From contig BFEA01000275.1 in assembly GCA_003427395.1 (NCBI GenBank), positions 341,159-370,743 of the forward strand: a stretch of DNA of 29,585 nt, given 5' to 3'. This stretch comes from Chara braunii (lineage: Eukaryota; Streptophyta; Charophyceae; Charales; Characeae). The translations under genes and the position numbers were made by a program. Under the pieces are notes generated by a model. That model saw only the letters and a list, made by a program, of their open reading frames with translations. It searched no databases and was not told the DNA's origin. This document shows, one piece after another, positions 11,334 through 20,543 of the stretch; position 1 is the stretch's first letter, and each line of letters begins with the position of its first letter.

Positions 11334-11690
11334 GCGGACGTCAAATGAGGTTTGTCGGGGTCTTTTCGGGGTTTAGGCAAAAGTGCAAAGGGTGCGGTCG
11401 CGGCTAGGAGACGGACCGGTAGTGCGAGTGGTCGTGGTAGGCTCTGGGTATTCTATGTCTAGTGGTCGTTTCATTTGGTCATTCGGGTTTGTTGTGGACG
11501 GCGACCCGGTTTCCTTTTTGGGTGATGAGAAATGGTTTGGGGATGGGTGGAAAATGGGCAGCGGGGGGTCATCAATGTGTTGACGACTCAATCCTTTTCC
11601 AGTTCCCGGTTCGCTTTGTTGGGTTGGGTGCAAAATGGAGAGCGGGGGGTCATAAAAAAAAATCGATCGACGGGCGGGCATAAAAAAAAT
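11334..11690. repeat. Dispersed repeat C, copy 1
   Basis: This segment of about 350 bp matches 24013-24362 with high identity in the same orientation. Differences include a 24-bp indel and scattered substitutions. Inside it the word GGGGGGTCATCAA recurs, including a copy within the indel. On the minus strand the frame stays open in both copies and the 24-bp indel keeps it in register, giving DPPLSILHP-like repeats and a shared RDRTLCTF end. It has no transposon hallmarks and its identity is unknown. Confidence 0.85.
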
Positions 11691-12340
11691 TATTTCTCTC
11701 GACATGCACAAAGCACAGAAGTAACAGCGGTGTACCTTTCCTTATTCTAGCAGAAGATCCACTCTCGTTTTGCACATTTCGGGAGTAGCGGATAGGCCCA
11801 TGGTTGGGGTCTAGTTCAGCCACGCGGTTGTTCTCTTTTTCGGTTCTTTTGGCGAAGTTTCGGGTCATTTCTGGTGGAACCGCTTCACCATTTATTGTAC
11901 TGAACCCAGCCGTATTTGCATCCAGGTACTTGCAGGCAATCTTACCGTGACAAGGACGCACTGTGGCCGGTCGTACTGCCGAATCTGAGGAGCCCGTTTT
12001 GGGATTTTTTTTTTTTTCTTTCTTTCTACCAGATCGAGCCGCATTTGCGGTCAGAAACACGAAGGAAATCGTACACGCTGACACCCTGGGTGGCCTTTTC
12101 AGCCCACGGTGGCCTTTATTTATTGCCTTCAGGGAACCCCCAATGAGGGGGGGGGGACAACGGCCAGGGGACAGCTGGTAGCAAAGGGACCGAGCATCAT
12201 CTGAGTAGCCAGTCGTTGTGCCTCTCCCCGATTACCCCTCCCTCCCCCTATGAGCATCAGTCAGCAGAGATTGCTTTTTAATGCCAATTGGGGGCACCAA
12301 CGGGCTATCTCTAACTGGGGCCCGCAAAGCATGCCCAGGA
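11691..12340. other. Stretch with no recognised gene
   Basis: A minus-strand frame is open at 11650-12084 (144 codons) but has no motif I recognise. A long pyrimidine tract (12004-12029) ending in TACCAG resembles a plus-strand splice acceptor, but no convincing exon follows. A G-run lies at 12147-12158. Confidence 0.3.
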
Positions 12341-12353
12341 AGGTACATGAGGC

Positions 12354-12418
12354 CGATGGGGATTGAACCCAAGACCCCTCCTGAACGCCACTTGCGTGTC
12401 GTACCAGCTGAGCTACTA
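12354..12418 (-). mobile_element. tRNA-like Pol III promoter region (SINE head or tRNA pseudogene)
   Basis: On the minus strand TAGTAGCTCAGCTGG matches a tRNA A box, and GGGTTCAATCCCC, about 35 bases further on, matches a B box. The spacing is right for a tRNA. The sequence between them does not form a proper 5-bp anticodon stem with a 7-base loop, and the two acceptor strands do not pair over 7 bp. It is therefore a tRNA-derived SINE head or a pseudo-tRNA. No poly(A) tail is visible on the downstream side. Confidence 0.55.
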
Positions 12419-12566
12419 TAGGCCTAGGCCGCTGGATTTGATCTGGGTCGCTCGGTCGTCATGCTTGAGACACTGTTGATGCCTGGTCGTTACGCTAATG
12501 ACAATATCGATGTTGCATGAATTTGATCACCGCTGGATTGGTGGGTGGTATTGCCGAAGCTGTGGA

Positions 12567-13023
12567 GGCCATTTCGGGAAAAAAAAATCCCTCCCAAAAA
12601 AGAAATTAAAAAAAATTGCGAGATTCCAAAACCCATTCCCCCCCCCCCCCCCCCTCTCTGTACTAGCCATTTCTTCCGTTTTTTCCTTTGCCTTGTTACG
12701 GTTCTTGAGGGCGCGCTCACACCACCGATTTTTTTTTTTAATTTAATTAATTATTTATTTATTTTGATGATTGTTGTCTACTTATGAGGGTGTACCTTTT
12801 TCCCGCCGACACATGACGTAGTCCGTCGTACAAGTCCAGTTTTTTTTTTTTTTTTACGAGTCCAGTTAGGAGAGACGGAGAGAGGAGGCGGGGGAGGCGG
12901 AGGAGGGGGAGGAGGAGGAGGAGGAGGAGGAGAGAGAGTGTAGCGGACCCACCAGGCGTGGTGCTCCACTAGTGGTAGAGATGGAGATGGAGGAAGAAGG
13001 GGGGAGCGAGATGGCACAACGCA
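12567..13023. repeat. Dispersed repeat A, copy 1
   Basis: It matches 21823-22299 in the same orientation at roughly 95% identity by eye. Differences are mainly in the poly(C), poly(T) and TTTA tract lengths. The unit runs from GGCCATTT through a C-run, a T-rich stretch, CCCGCCG and GGAGGAGGAGG to GGCACAACGCA. It contains TACAAGTCCAGT / TACGAGTCCAGT flanking a T-run. No terminal inverted repeats or coding capacity are seen, so it may be a non-autonomous element or a piece of one. Confidence 0.85.
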
Positions 13024-13098
13024 GCTCCCCACGCAAGACTCCAACGCACGTACTCCAAAATGTGCAAGTCAAGAATGATCTCGAAAACAGACAAAGGC

Positions 13099-13246
13099 TG
13101 GGGTATACCCCAACGGACTGACGGGACTGGACTGGACTGGCTGGTACCGACAGAGGTACCGGCCTGGACTGGACTGCACCAAATAAAACATAGGCATGTG
13201 AGAACAGGCCAAGGGGCTGGTCTCACAGGCCCACCGGAGGTCCGCT
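13099..13246. repeat. Dispersed repeat B, copy 1
   Basis: This segment of about 147 bp matches 23551-23694. It begins with the perfect palindrome TGGGGTATACCCCA (13099-13112), has GGACT/GACTGG pentamer repetition, and contains an inverted repeat (GTGAGA...CC / GG...TCTCAC) near 13198-13226. Copy 1 lies 76 bp after repeat A; the second A-B pair is 1.25 kb apart. Its identity is unknown. Confidence 0.8.
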
Positions 13247-13439
13247 ACACGATCCTCGGCCTGTGATGGATCGCCTAAATACAAGCACGCTTCCGCCAAA
13301 AAGCGGAACTCTACCAAAGAAAAGAAACCTGAGTAGTCTAGGATGCGGAGCAAGCTCCATGCTGAGTCCATGCGATGCAACCTAGGATATAAAATGTCAC
13401 AAAACAACAATGTCACAGCTAACAGCCTAAGTAAAAGCA

Positions 13440-13660
13440 AAAACAACTAACTAGCATACATGTCCTAGGAAAACAAAAACAACTAACTAGTGTAGATGTC
13501 CTAGGAAAGCAGAAAGTAGTGACAACTAGATCCTAGAATGTTGGAGGCAGTAGCCTCAGTCTGGGAACAGCTGACTAGTGTATAAGTCCCAAGAACAGCA
13601 AAAGCAGAACAACAAAATCCTAGAAATGTCAGAGGCAATAGCCTCAGTCTGAGAGCAACA
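13440..13660. repeat. Tandem and near-tandem repeats beyond the gypsy 3' end
   Basis: ACAACTAACTAG-TA-ATGTCCTAGG occurs twice in a row (about 13441-13506), with a third relaxed copy near 13568. A second motif, GG/GAGGCAGTAGCCTCAGTCTG, is found at about 13542 and 13630. The region lies on the 3' side of the minus-strand gypsy element and may be part of its untranslated region or LTR. No matching sequence was found on the 5' side. Confidence 0.5.
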
Positions 13661-14379
13661 AAGCAACAACAAGTCAATCATATGTCACATAAGAAGTGTG
13701 TCGCAAACCAAAGGGTGGGATGGTCTCTGAGGGTGGTGAATGCAGCCTAGGGGTCGAAAACTCCTAAGGGCATCCACACATAGATAATAGGGAGACACAT
13801 GTCATCAGGCTCAATGAGGGTAGGGAACAGAGAGCGAACAAAACCAATGACCCTAACAGATAGACCATCAGGGCGGGTAATGCTCGACTAAGGGGTGGCC
13901 GCTATGGAGGGTCGACCATGGGAATAAGGGAGCCTGGTATACTGGGCGCACCTAGATGAAGCATGCGGGGCTGCCTAACTAGGGCGTAAGGGTCGGCGAA
14001 GGGTAGAAAGATGATGGGTAAGAGAATTATGCAAATGACTCCGAAAGTGAGGGAAGTCGGAGCTAGATCCGTAAGATGGGAAGCCACGGCAACGCTACGG
14101 TCCCGATGCCTATGCGTATACCAAGGGAGAGCCCAACTCAGAGGAACCCGGCTAAAAGGAGACCAAGCAGGGTACTGTACAGGGTAGAGTGGTAAGAGAG
14201 TGGTGACGTCTGAAGTAGGCAGAGCTGATCGTGATGAAGTCCATGAAGCTGCCGATGACGTCCACGATGAGAAGTCCGAAATGCCGTCGAGGAAGAGCCG
14301 CAGCGTCGACGAGCTGAAGTAGCAAAACTGATGTGGATGGAGTACTGAGAAGTCAAAGATGTCGGAAGGTAAGTCTGAG
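13661..14379. other. Probable gypsy 3' untranslated region
   Basis: It lies immediately downstream, on the minus strand, of the gypsy C-terminal tail. A minus-strand frame is open for 222 codons at 13902-14570, but it overlaps the real tail in another frame and has no domain, so I treat it as a shadow. No LTR end, polypurine tract or other gene was identified. Confidence 0.35.
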
Positions 14380-14577
14380 TCAATCGTCGTATCGAGCAGG
14401 ACGACGACGAGTGCACTGTGGACGCTCAGAAGCATTCGGCTGCTGCTGAAGATCTGCCTCAGATGGAGCAGGTTCGACTTCAGCGGTCTCCTCAGCCGGA
14501 GGAGAAGGAGGAGGGTTAGTGGGCTGAGGAGGAGCAGTGAACCCAGCACGACGAGCACGGTCATAGGCACGCACCAA
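14380..14577 (-). pseudogene. pol: Gypsy pol C-terminal tail after the chromodomain
   Basis: The minus strand reads AYDRARRAGFTAPPQPTNPP, then a Pro/Glu-rich stretch, then a basic end (CTRRRPARYDD) with a stop at 14380-14382. It directly abuts the inverted chromodomain. The ATG at 14593-14595 lies within the inverted segment and is not a real start. The tail is low-complexity, as is common after the chromodomain in such elements. Confidence 0.65.
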
Positions 14578-14737
14578 CATGTGGTGGACGGTCACGAGGA
14601 GTTCCTCGTTTCAGACATCATTGGTCGCCGAGTCACCGACGACAACCCTCTCCACGTCGAGTATCTCGTACGTTGGAAGGGTTACCCTGATGAGGAGGCT
14701 ACCTGGGAGCCCCTCGAGCACTTGCAACACGCAGGGT
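14578..14737 (+). pseudogene. Chromodomain segment, inverted relative to its element
   Basis: The plus strand reads EEFLVSDIIGRRVTDDNPLH, then VEYLVRWKGYPDEEATWEPL, then EHLQH: a clear chromodomain with the aromatic cage and the WxGY and TWEP signature. All other gypsy coding parts are on the minus strand. On its right the minus strand ends the integrase linker (GRPYERPPP). On its left the minus strand resumes with the tail (AYDRARRAGF) that normally follows a chromodomain. The segment of about 160 bp therefore sits at its proper place but in reverse orientation. In chromoviruses this domain directs integration to marked chromatin by binding histone tails; here it cannot be translated with the integrase. 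Breakpoints are accurate to within about 5 bp. Confidence 0.85.
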
Positions 14738-15493
14738 GGAGGGCGCTCGTATGGTCGTCCAGCGAAACACTCATACGGTCTGCGGTAAGGACGCAGTAAC
14801 GAGACGTGGTAGACATCGTGCACACGAGCCTGGCGTAGGTAGTCGGGCAACTTCACACGGAAGCTGACCTGGCTAGATGCCGTATCAGAACTGACAGCCT
14901 GGAGGATGCGGCATGGGCCAAAGAAGCGACGCCGAAACTTGCGAAGCGTGTCCGCTTCGAGCTGTAAGTGGCGGGCGTCGATAAGCACATTATCACCGAC
15001 TTTGAATGGATGATCCATCCTCGATCGGTTCGCACGTGCTGCCATGCGAGTCTGGGAAGCGGCTATGTGCTCATGTGCGGTCTTCATGATCGACGTCATG
15101 TGTGCAACCCAATCGTCCAGGGCAGGACAACTCGTGTCGGGGTGCAGCTGGGACGGTCGAAGGAAGTCCGCGGGAACACAAGGGATAAGGGTGATAGCCG
15201 AGGCCGCAATAATAAGGCGACATCCCCGTGGCTGGCGAGACGGCGTGGTTGTAGGCTATCTCTGCGTGGGCAAGATGAAGATCCCACAGCTGGTCGTCAC
15301 GAACAATCTTTCGAAGAATATCTCCGAGAGTCCTGTTCGTGATCTCGGTCTGACCATCAGTCTGAGGATGGTAAGACGAGGAGAAACGAAACTGAGTGTC
15401 GTATACCTTGTGGAGCCGTCGCCAGAATCGACTGGTAAAGCGCGGGTCACGGTCAGATATGATGCTCAGAGGTAAGTCGTGGTCACGCACGAC
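14738..15493 (-). pseudogene. pol: pol: integrase catalytic and C-terminal part
   Basis: Directly after the TGA, in the same frame, comes the rest of the integrase core: SIISDRDPRFTSRFWRRL holds the second catalytic Asp, and SYHPQTDGQTEITNRTL holds the catalytic Glu. The frame shifts once near 15175-15185 and continues through DWVAHMTSIMKTAHEHIA, HPFKVGDNVLID, the GPY/F-like RRFFGPCRIL, and LPDYLRQARVHDVYHVSLL, up to the linker GRPYERPPP. At that point the reading direction of the conserved sequence flips (see the inverted chromodomain). The integrase would insert the element cDNA into the genome; the TGA and the frameshift disable it. Confidence 0.87.
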
Positions 15494-16711
15494 TCAGTCA
15501 AACACGATGTTGGCGACCTCACGTGCACTGATAGCATAGCGGCACGGAATAAAGCGTGCCCGCTTCGTGAAGCGGTCGACGACGACCATGATAGCATCAT
15601 GACCGCGAGCGGTCGGAGGACGAAGAGGACCGATAAAGTCCATCGAGATGGACTGCCAACGACCCTCAGGGATAGGAAGAGGCTGGAGCAAACCATAAGG
15701 CAGGTGGTTCGCACTGTTCACCTCCTGACAGGTGGGACACTCTGCGACGTAGTCCTTCACAAAGTCCTTGCGCTTCGGCCAGACGTACAGGCGGCTCACA
15801 CGAGCCAACGTCTTGTGGAAGCCCATATGACCGGCAGCTGCCTGGTCATGGAACTCTGCTACTGCTCGGACACGTAGCTGTCCAGTGGAGGGAACGCAAA
15901 TACGGGGCTCTCTGGTGCCCTGTAAACCGTGCCAGTACACAATACCGTTGTCCCCGAGAGAGTAGTTCGGGACGGTCTTGCCGCTCCAAAGGGTCGCGTG
16001 GATGTCGCGATAGTCGGGGCAGTGGCGGTACTGAGTGCGAAACTCGTCGATCACCGAGTGGTGGACAGCGATGACCGAGATGGAAGAGAGCTGGATGTGC
16101 TCCTGGTCGTGGTCAGGGCGCCGGTATAAGGCATCTGCGACCCGATTAGTCTCACCCTTTATGTGCTCAGTGGTGAAACTAACCTCGGATACGTCGCGCC
16201 ACCAGCGAGCCTGTCGAGGAGTGAGCTTTAACTTTGTCAGAAAAGCCTGGACAACAGAGTTGTCCGTGCGCACCGTGAATGGTGCCCCGTGAAGGTAGTG
16301 ACGCCAGTGCCGAGCGGCATATTCTACTGCGAGAACCTCACGTTCATCAGCAGTGTAGTTTATCTCGGCGGGCAGGAGCTGACGGGAGTAGAAGGCTATC
16401 GGACAATCACCTGAGCGAGACTCGACAGTGTCGTCCTCAGCGATGGTAGGAGAATAGTCAATAGAGGGCTCGTCAGTAGCTGGACGAGTAGGCGTCAGTC
16501 GGGAAGCAGTGGTAGGGGTGGGTGGTGGGAAGCGAGGGATACGAGGATGAGAGGAATCAGGAGAGGAGGGGAAGACCTGAGAAAGCACTGCTCCTACAAC
16601 AAAGTCTGACGCATCAGTGGTAAGGATAAAAGGGCGATCAAAATCGGGTAGGTGAAGAACCGGTGCGCATGTCACCGCCTTCTTGAGGGCGCGGAAGGCG
16701 TCCTCGTGGAG
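15494..16711 (-). pseudogene. pol: pol: RNase H and integrase N-terminal half
   Basis: After the gap the frame reads AFRALKKAVTCAPVLHLPDF, then RNase H (FILTTDASDFVVGAVLSQ, PIAFYSRQLLPAE, EREVLAVEYAARHWRHYL, FTVRTDNSVV, ADALYRRPD). RNase H would remove the RNA strand of the hybrid made by RT. About 57 Pro/Ser/Thr-rich residues (about 16400-16560) separate VLSQ from PIAFYSRQL, where related elements usually have only a few. The integrase follows, with an HHCC zinc finger (EFHDQAAAGHMGFHK, then CPTCQ) and the start of the catalytic core (SMDFIGPLRPP, VVVDRFTKRARFIP). It stops at TGA 15494-15496 and resumes in the same frame. Confidence 0.88.
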
Positions 16712-17631
16712 NNNNNNNNNNNNNNNNNNNNNNNNNNNNNNNNNNNNNNNNNNNNNNNNNNNNNNNNNNNNNNNNNNNNNNNNNNNNNNNNNNNNNNNNN
16801 NNNNNNNNNNNNNNNNNNNNNNNNNNNNNNNNNNNNNNNNNNNNNNNNNNNNNNNNNNNNNNNNNNNNNNNNNNNNNNNNNNNNNNNNNNNNNNNNNNNN
16901 NNNNNNNNNNNNNNNNNNNNNNNNNNNNNNNNNNNNNNNNNNNNNNNNNNNNNNNNNNNNNNNNNNNNNNNNNNNNNNNNNNNNNNNNNNNNNNNNNNNN
17001 NNNNNNNNNNNNNNNNNNNNNNNNNNNNNNNNNNNNNNNNNNNNNNNNNNNNNNNNNNNNNNNNNNNNNNNNNNNNNNNNNNNNNNNNNNNNNNNNNNNN
17101 NNNNNNNNNNNNNNNNNNNNNNNNNNNNNNNNNNNNNNNNNNNNNNNNNNNNNNNNNNNNNNNNNNNNNNNNNNNNNNNNNNNNNNNNNNNNNNNNNNNN
17201 NNNNNNNNNNNNNNNNNNNNNNNNNNNNNNNNNNNNNNNNNNNNNNNNNNNNNNNNNNNNNNNNNNNNNNNNNNNNNNNNNNNNNNNNNNNNNNNNNNNN
17301 NNNNNNNNNNNNNNNNNNNNNNNNNNNNNNNNNNNNNNNNNNNNNNNNNNNNNNNNNNNNNNNNNNNNNNNNNNNNNNNNNNNNNNNNNNNNNNNNNNNN
17401 NNNNNNNNNNNNNNNNNNNNNNNNNNNNNNNNNNNNNNNNNNNNNNNNNNNNNNNNNNNNNNNNNNNNNNNNNNNNNNNNNNNNNNNNNNNNNNNNNNNN
17501 NNNNNNNNNNNNNNNNNNNNNNNNNNNNNNNNNNNNNNNNNNNNNNNNNNNNNNNNNNNNNNNNNNNNNNNNNNNNNNNNNNNNNNNNNNNNNNNNNNNN
17601 NNNNNNNNNNNNNNNNNNNNNNNNNNNNNNN
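16712..17631. other. Assembly gap (920 N)
   Basis: There are 920 undetermined bases inside the reverse transcriptase. The pol reading frames before and after the gap are not in register at this length, so 920 is probably an estimate rather than a measured size. Typical Ty3/gypsy elements need only about 210-230 codons between the flanking motifs, so the gap is either overestimated or contains extra sequence. Confidence 0.95.
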
Positions 17632-18057
17632 GCTTTGCGAGCAAAGAGGACGGGTGCACCCCACGGGGAGTTGCTGGGTTTAATGAAACCCAGTCTCAGC
17701 AGCTCCTCAAGCTGACGCTTGAGTTCGGTGGCCTCGGGGATCGAGAGTCTGTAGGGTGCCTGGTGGTGAACACGATAGTCAGGCACAAGCTGAATGGAGT
17801 GCTCGACGTCACGCATCGGTGGGATGCCGGCGTACGAGAACGACGATGGGAAAACGTCATGGTACTCTCGGATGAGGTCACGAACTGCGGGCTCCAAGTC
17901 AGCCGTATATCGTGCGAGTTCCTCAGCGTCAGCGTCAGCGCGCGACGGCAGGGTGGACTCGACGGACGACGGAGGGACGGAAGTAGAGATGGGAGCCATG
18001 AAGATAGAGGGAGGATCTGGCTCCAGAGGGATGATCTCGGCGTCGGGACAGGGTGGA
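17632..18057 (-). pseudogene. pol: pol N-terminal part: start of reverse transcriptase, no protease
   Basis: In a different frame from gag, this part reads through an acidic, Pro-rich linker (DPPCPDAEIIPLEPDPP) into the conserved entry to the Ty3/gypsy reverse transcriptase: DLIREYHDVFP, then APYRLSIPEATELKRQ, then GFIKPSNSPWGAPVLFARK. It then runs into the N gap. The catalytic YxDD region must lie in or beyond the gap and is not visible. Fewer than 90 codons separate the gag CCHC motif from the RT entry, and no D(S/T)GA-type aspartic protease motif is seen there. The long open frame continuing upstream to 18854 is a shadow of gag. Confidence 0.8.
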
Positions 18058-20113
18058 TCATAGTGTAAGAGATTCGTCACGTCCACCGTCAAGAAGGTCA
18101 GCGTAGTGGCGGTCGAGGGCGGTAGTGTAAGGGCACTGCGAGGAGGTATGACCGTCCAAGCGGCAGCGCAAACACCCACGCCGGCCCAGAATAGCCCCGC
18201 GGTCCTCAGCAGAAAGGACACCACGAGGAGGGACAAAGCCCTGAGGGAGGTCCTCCTAAGGGACCTCGGGGGGCGACGCGCCAGCGTGACCGGGGCAGCC
18301 GTGTGCTCGAGAGAGGGCGGAGAGCGCGAGCTGAAGGCGCTCAGCTGCAGGGAGGGTAGAGTCCTCCAAGTGATAGTGGACGGCCTCGCAGAGATCGAGG
18401 TCGTCGCTGTGGTCACCCTCAGGTGACAGTAGGGCAACAGCGTTCTGCTCACCATACTCCAGCGCACTGAAGCGGTGCGAGAAGTGGCGGCCCTGCTGTG
18501 TGGAATTGCGGGGGCGACCGCGGAAAGGGGAACGACGCTAGGAAGTGCCGTGAGAGGAGGAGGAGGCGTAGCCCGTGCGCTGGGGCTGGGAGGAGGAGGC
18601 GGGGTGAAGACGGGCTCGCATTCGCTAGTGGTCCCTGGCGGCCTCGTAAGCCTGTGGGGCCGATGTGAACTCGTACCGCCAAAGCTCGGAGCGGTACTCG
18701 AGCAGAAGGCTGGCCAAGAAACGATCGATAAGGGCAGCCTCGGGGAAGAACGACACGTCGCAAACGAGGCGGGCATCCTGAAAGACCTGGATGTGGCGAT
18801 CCAGGCCGGCAGCGCCACCAGAGCCGGACCAGCGTGTAGTGATGACACGCTCAAAGGCGTCAGTCACGTCGTATCGGTCTCCGAAGCGATCCTCGAGGAA
18901 CGCCTGGAAATCCACGAAGGTCGGAGTCCGACCCTCACGAAGGGAGTAGGCATAATAATCCTCCCAGGCCTCGAAAGGACCGCCACGCAGGCGCGTGGAG
19001 AGGTGACCCACCCACGTCTCAGGTGTGGCGCCCATGAGCTGGAGTGTGCGGGTGGCAGACTGCAGCCACCGAGACACGCGTATGCCTGCACCGTCATACA
19101 AGGCAATGTCCGACAAGCGGATGAGTGGTGCGCCACCGTTTTGGCGGCGAGGGGATCGAGGAGCGGAGGCATGTGCCACGACTGAGTAAGTTGGCACAGG
19201 TCCTGGAGAAAGAGGCGCAGTTGACTGTGCACCCGGGCCGCATGGGGGAGCGGCGGTGGCAACAGCGGCAGGCTGCGAGGGTGCTACGGTAGAAGAGGTC
19301 GCAGCAACCGCGGGAGTAGGAAGAAGGTAGGAAGGAGTTGTATAGGGTGAAGGGCGCAGAAAGCGAGCCTGCATGGGAGGAAGGGTAGAGGAGGTAGGGG
19401 GTGCGCTCGAAGGCGCGGCCACCTGTGAGGGCAGGGGTGGCTGAAGGCGTAAGAGGGCGAGGTCGGCCCGGAGCTGGGCAATCTCGTCCGCGAGACCTCA
19501 AACGTAGGTCGATCGAGGGGTGGTAGGAGGAAGAGTGGAGGGGGTGGATGCACAAGCGGCGCGGGGCATCCCAGAGGGGGGGAGAGCCAGGTGGTGCTGC
19601 GGTCGTGCGAAGGGGAGGGAGAAGCGGGGCACCCGGAAGAGCTGAGACGATGGTAGCGGGTTGTTGTACCGTGGCCGTAGTGACCGGGATCTGGGCGGGT
19701 GCGCCCGTAGACCGAGGGGGGGCCTGGCTCGTGGCGGTCGTCGTGCTAGGGGCGTGGACAGTCACCAAGATGGTCGGGTCAGGGGCAACGGAGGAGGAAG
19801 CTCCGCCGTCGCCACCCTGTCGGAGGACGGGGGACCTGGACTGGGAGCCAGGAGATGACGGACACGCAACGTCCTGGAGTTGCTGCATGCCGGCGGCAAG
19901 GGTCGCCACCTGCGCCTGTAAGGGCGCGAGGGTCGCGAGTTGCGCCTGGATGGGCGCAAGGGTCACGAGTTGCGCCTGGATGGGCGCAAGGAGGGAGGTG
20001 AGGAGGGTGTGTAGATCCTCCTGGGGCTGATGGCCCTGGTCCGCCGGCACGGGTGTGGAGCCCGATGCCGTGGTCATTGCCGTGTCGGCGGCGTGTGACG
20101 CACCGTCGGGCAT
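18058..20113 (-). pseudogene. gag: gag (capsid/nucleocapsid) of the gypsy element
   Basis: The ATG is at 20111-20113. The N-terminus carries a short repeated coil (LAPIQAQLVT, LAPIQAQLAT, LAPLQAQVAT) encoded by 30-bp tandem repeats at about 19910-19990, then a Pro/Thr/Ala-rich linker. After a frame change near 19495 comes a second coil (ADEIAQLRADLALLRLQ), then the capsid-like gag region (about 18625-19150; WVGHLSTRLRGGPFEAWEDY, FLEDRFGD, FLASLLLEYRSELW). The frame is interrupted by TAG at 18625-18627, 18538-18540 and 18256-18258 and ends at TGA 18058-18060. Just before the end is a perfect CX2CX4HX4C knuckle (18133-18174; CLRCRLDGHTSSQC), the RNA-binding nucleocapsid motif. The protein would form the particle and package element RNA; this copy cannot make it intact. 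Confidence 0.85.
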
Positions 20114-20298
20114 GGGGAGATGACGGACCGGACAAGAGGGGGCCAGAAGAGGTCCGTGTGAGCGGAGGGCGTAGGGGGAAGTCCGCGGTAGAAAGCGGCG
20201 AACGGCGCTAGCAAGGCTAGCACGGGCGCCGTCAAAGGGGGAGGGGTGGTTCGGGTCCAGGGTGCCCGAAGAGGACGGGGAAGTAGGGGGGGGTTTAG

Positions 20299-20340
20299 GA
20301 ACCCTAAACCCTACAAAAACCCTAAGAAAACCCTAACCGA
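20299..20340. repeat. Short CCCTAAA telomere-like motifs
   Basis: AACCCTAAACCCTA is followed at irregular spacing by two further CCCTAA words. These match the Arabidopsis-type plant telomere unit, but there are only about four words and they are not in a clean array. TTTAGGGTT recurs at 20895 and 21009. This could be chance or an element of the leader. Confidence 0.4.
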
Positions 20341-20543
20341 GGTTTAAGCGGCTAGGGTAGGGTACCGGTAACCTAATCAAGAAAGTAAAATAGCAAGCAT
20401 AAGGGAGGGGAGACGGGAAAAAAATAAATAAACATCGAGATTTCGAGAGAAAATAAAAATAAATAAGAAAATAAATAAATAATAAAAATAATTAAAGAAA
20501 TAAGTAAAGAGATGTGAAGGGAAACAATATTTATTTTTTTGAA

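Larger units (their letters stand above)
14380..20113 (-). mobile_element. Ty3/gypsy LTR retrotransposon, chromodomain type, defective
   Basis: The minus strand carries, in order, gag with coiled coil and CCHC knuckle, the RT N-terminus, an assembly gap, RNase H, integrase with HHCC zinc finger and catalytic core, a GPY/F-like module, a chromodomain and a C-terminal tail. RT before integrase defines Ty3/gypsy, and a chromodomain after integrase defines chromovirus-type elements, which are common in plants. The copy is dead. Gag has several stops and a frameshift, protease appears absent, the integrase core has a TGA and a later frameshift, and the chromodomain segment is inverted. I could not place the LTRs: no pair of similar sequences flanks the coding part. 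Coordinates cover the coding part only. Confidence 0.9.

Noticed and set aside
12354-12418. A functional tRNA gene on the minus strand
   Set aside because: A and B boxes are good, but the anticodon arm and the acceptor pairing fail.
12778-13072. Poly-Pro and poly-Ser proteins, and similar ones at 22054-22390
   Set aside because: They are translations of GGA/GAG microsatellites inside repeat A.
13902-14570. 222-codon Leu-rich minus-strand protein
   Set aside because: It overlaps the gypsy tail in another frame, has no domain, and its composition follows from the tail sequence.
18061-18854. Upstream extension of the pol frame as a separate protein
   Set aside because: The part before about 18060 is a shadow of gag. 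The CCHC knuckle and capsid motifs read in the other frame.
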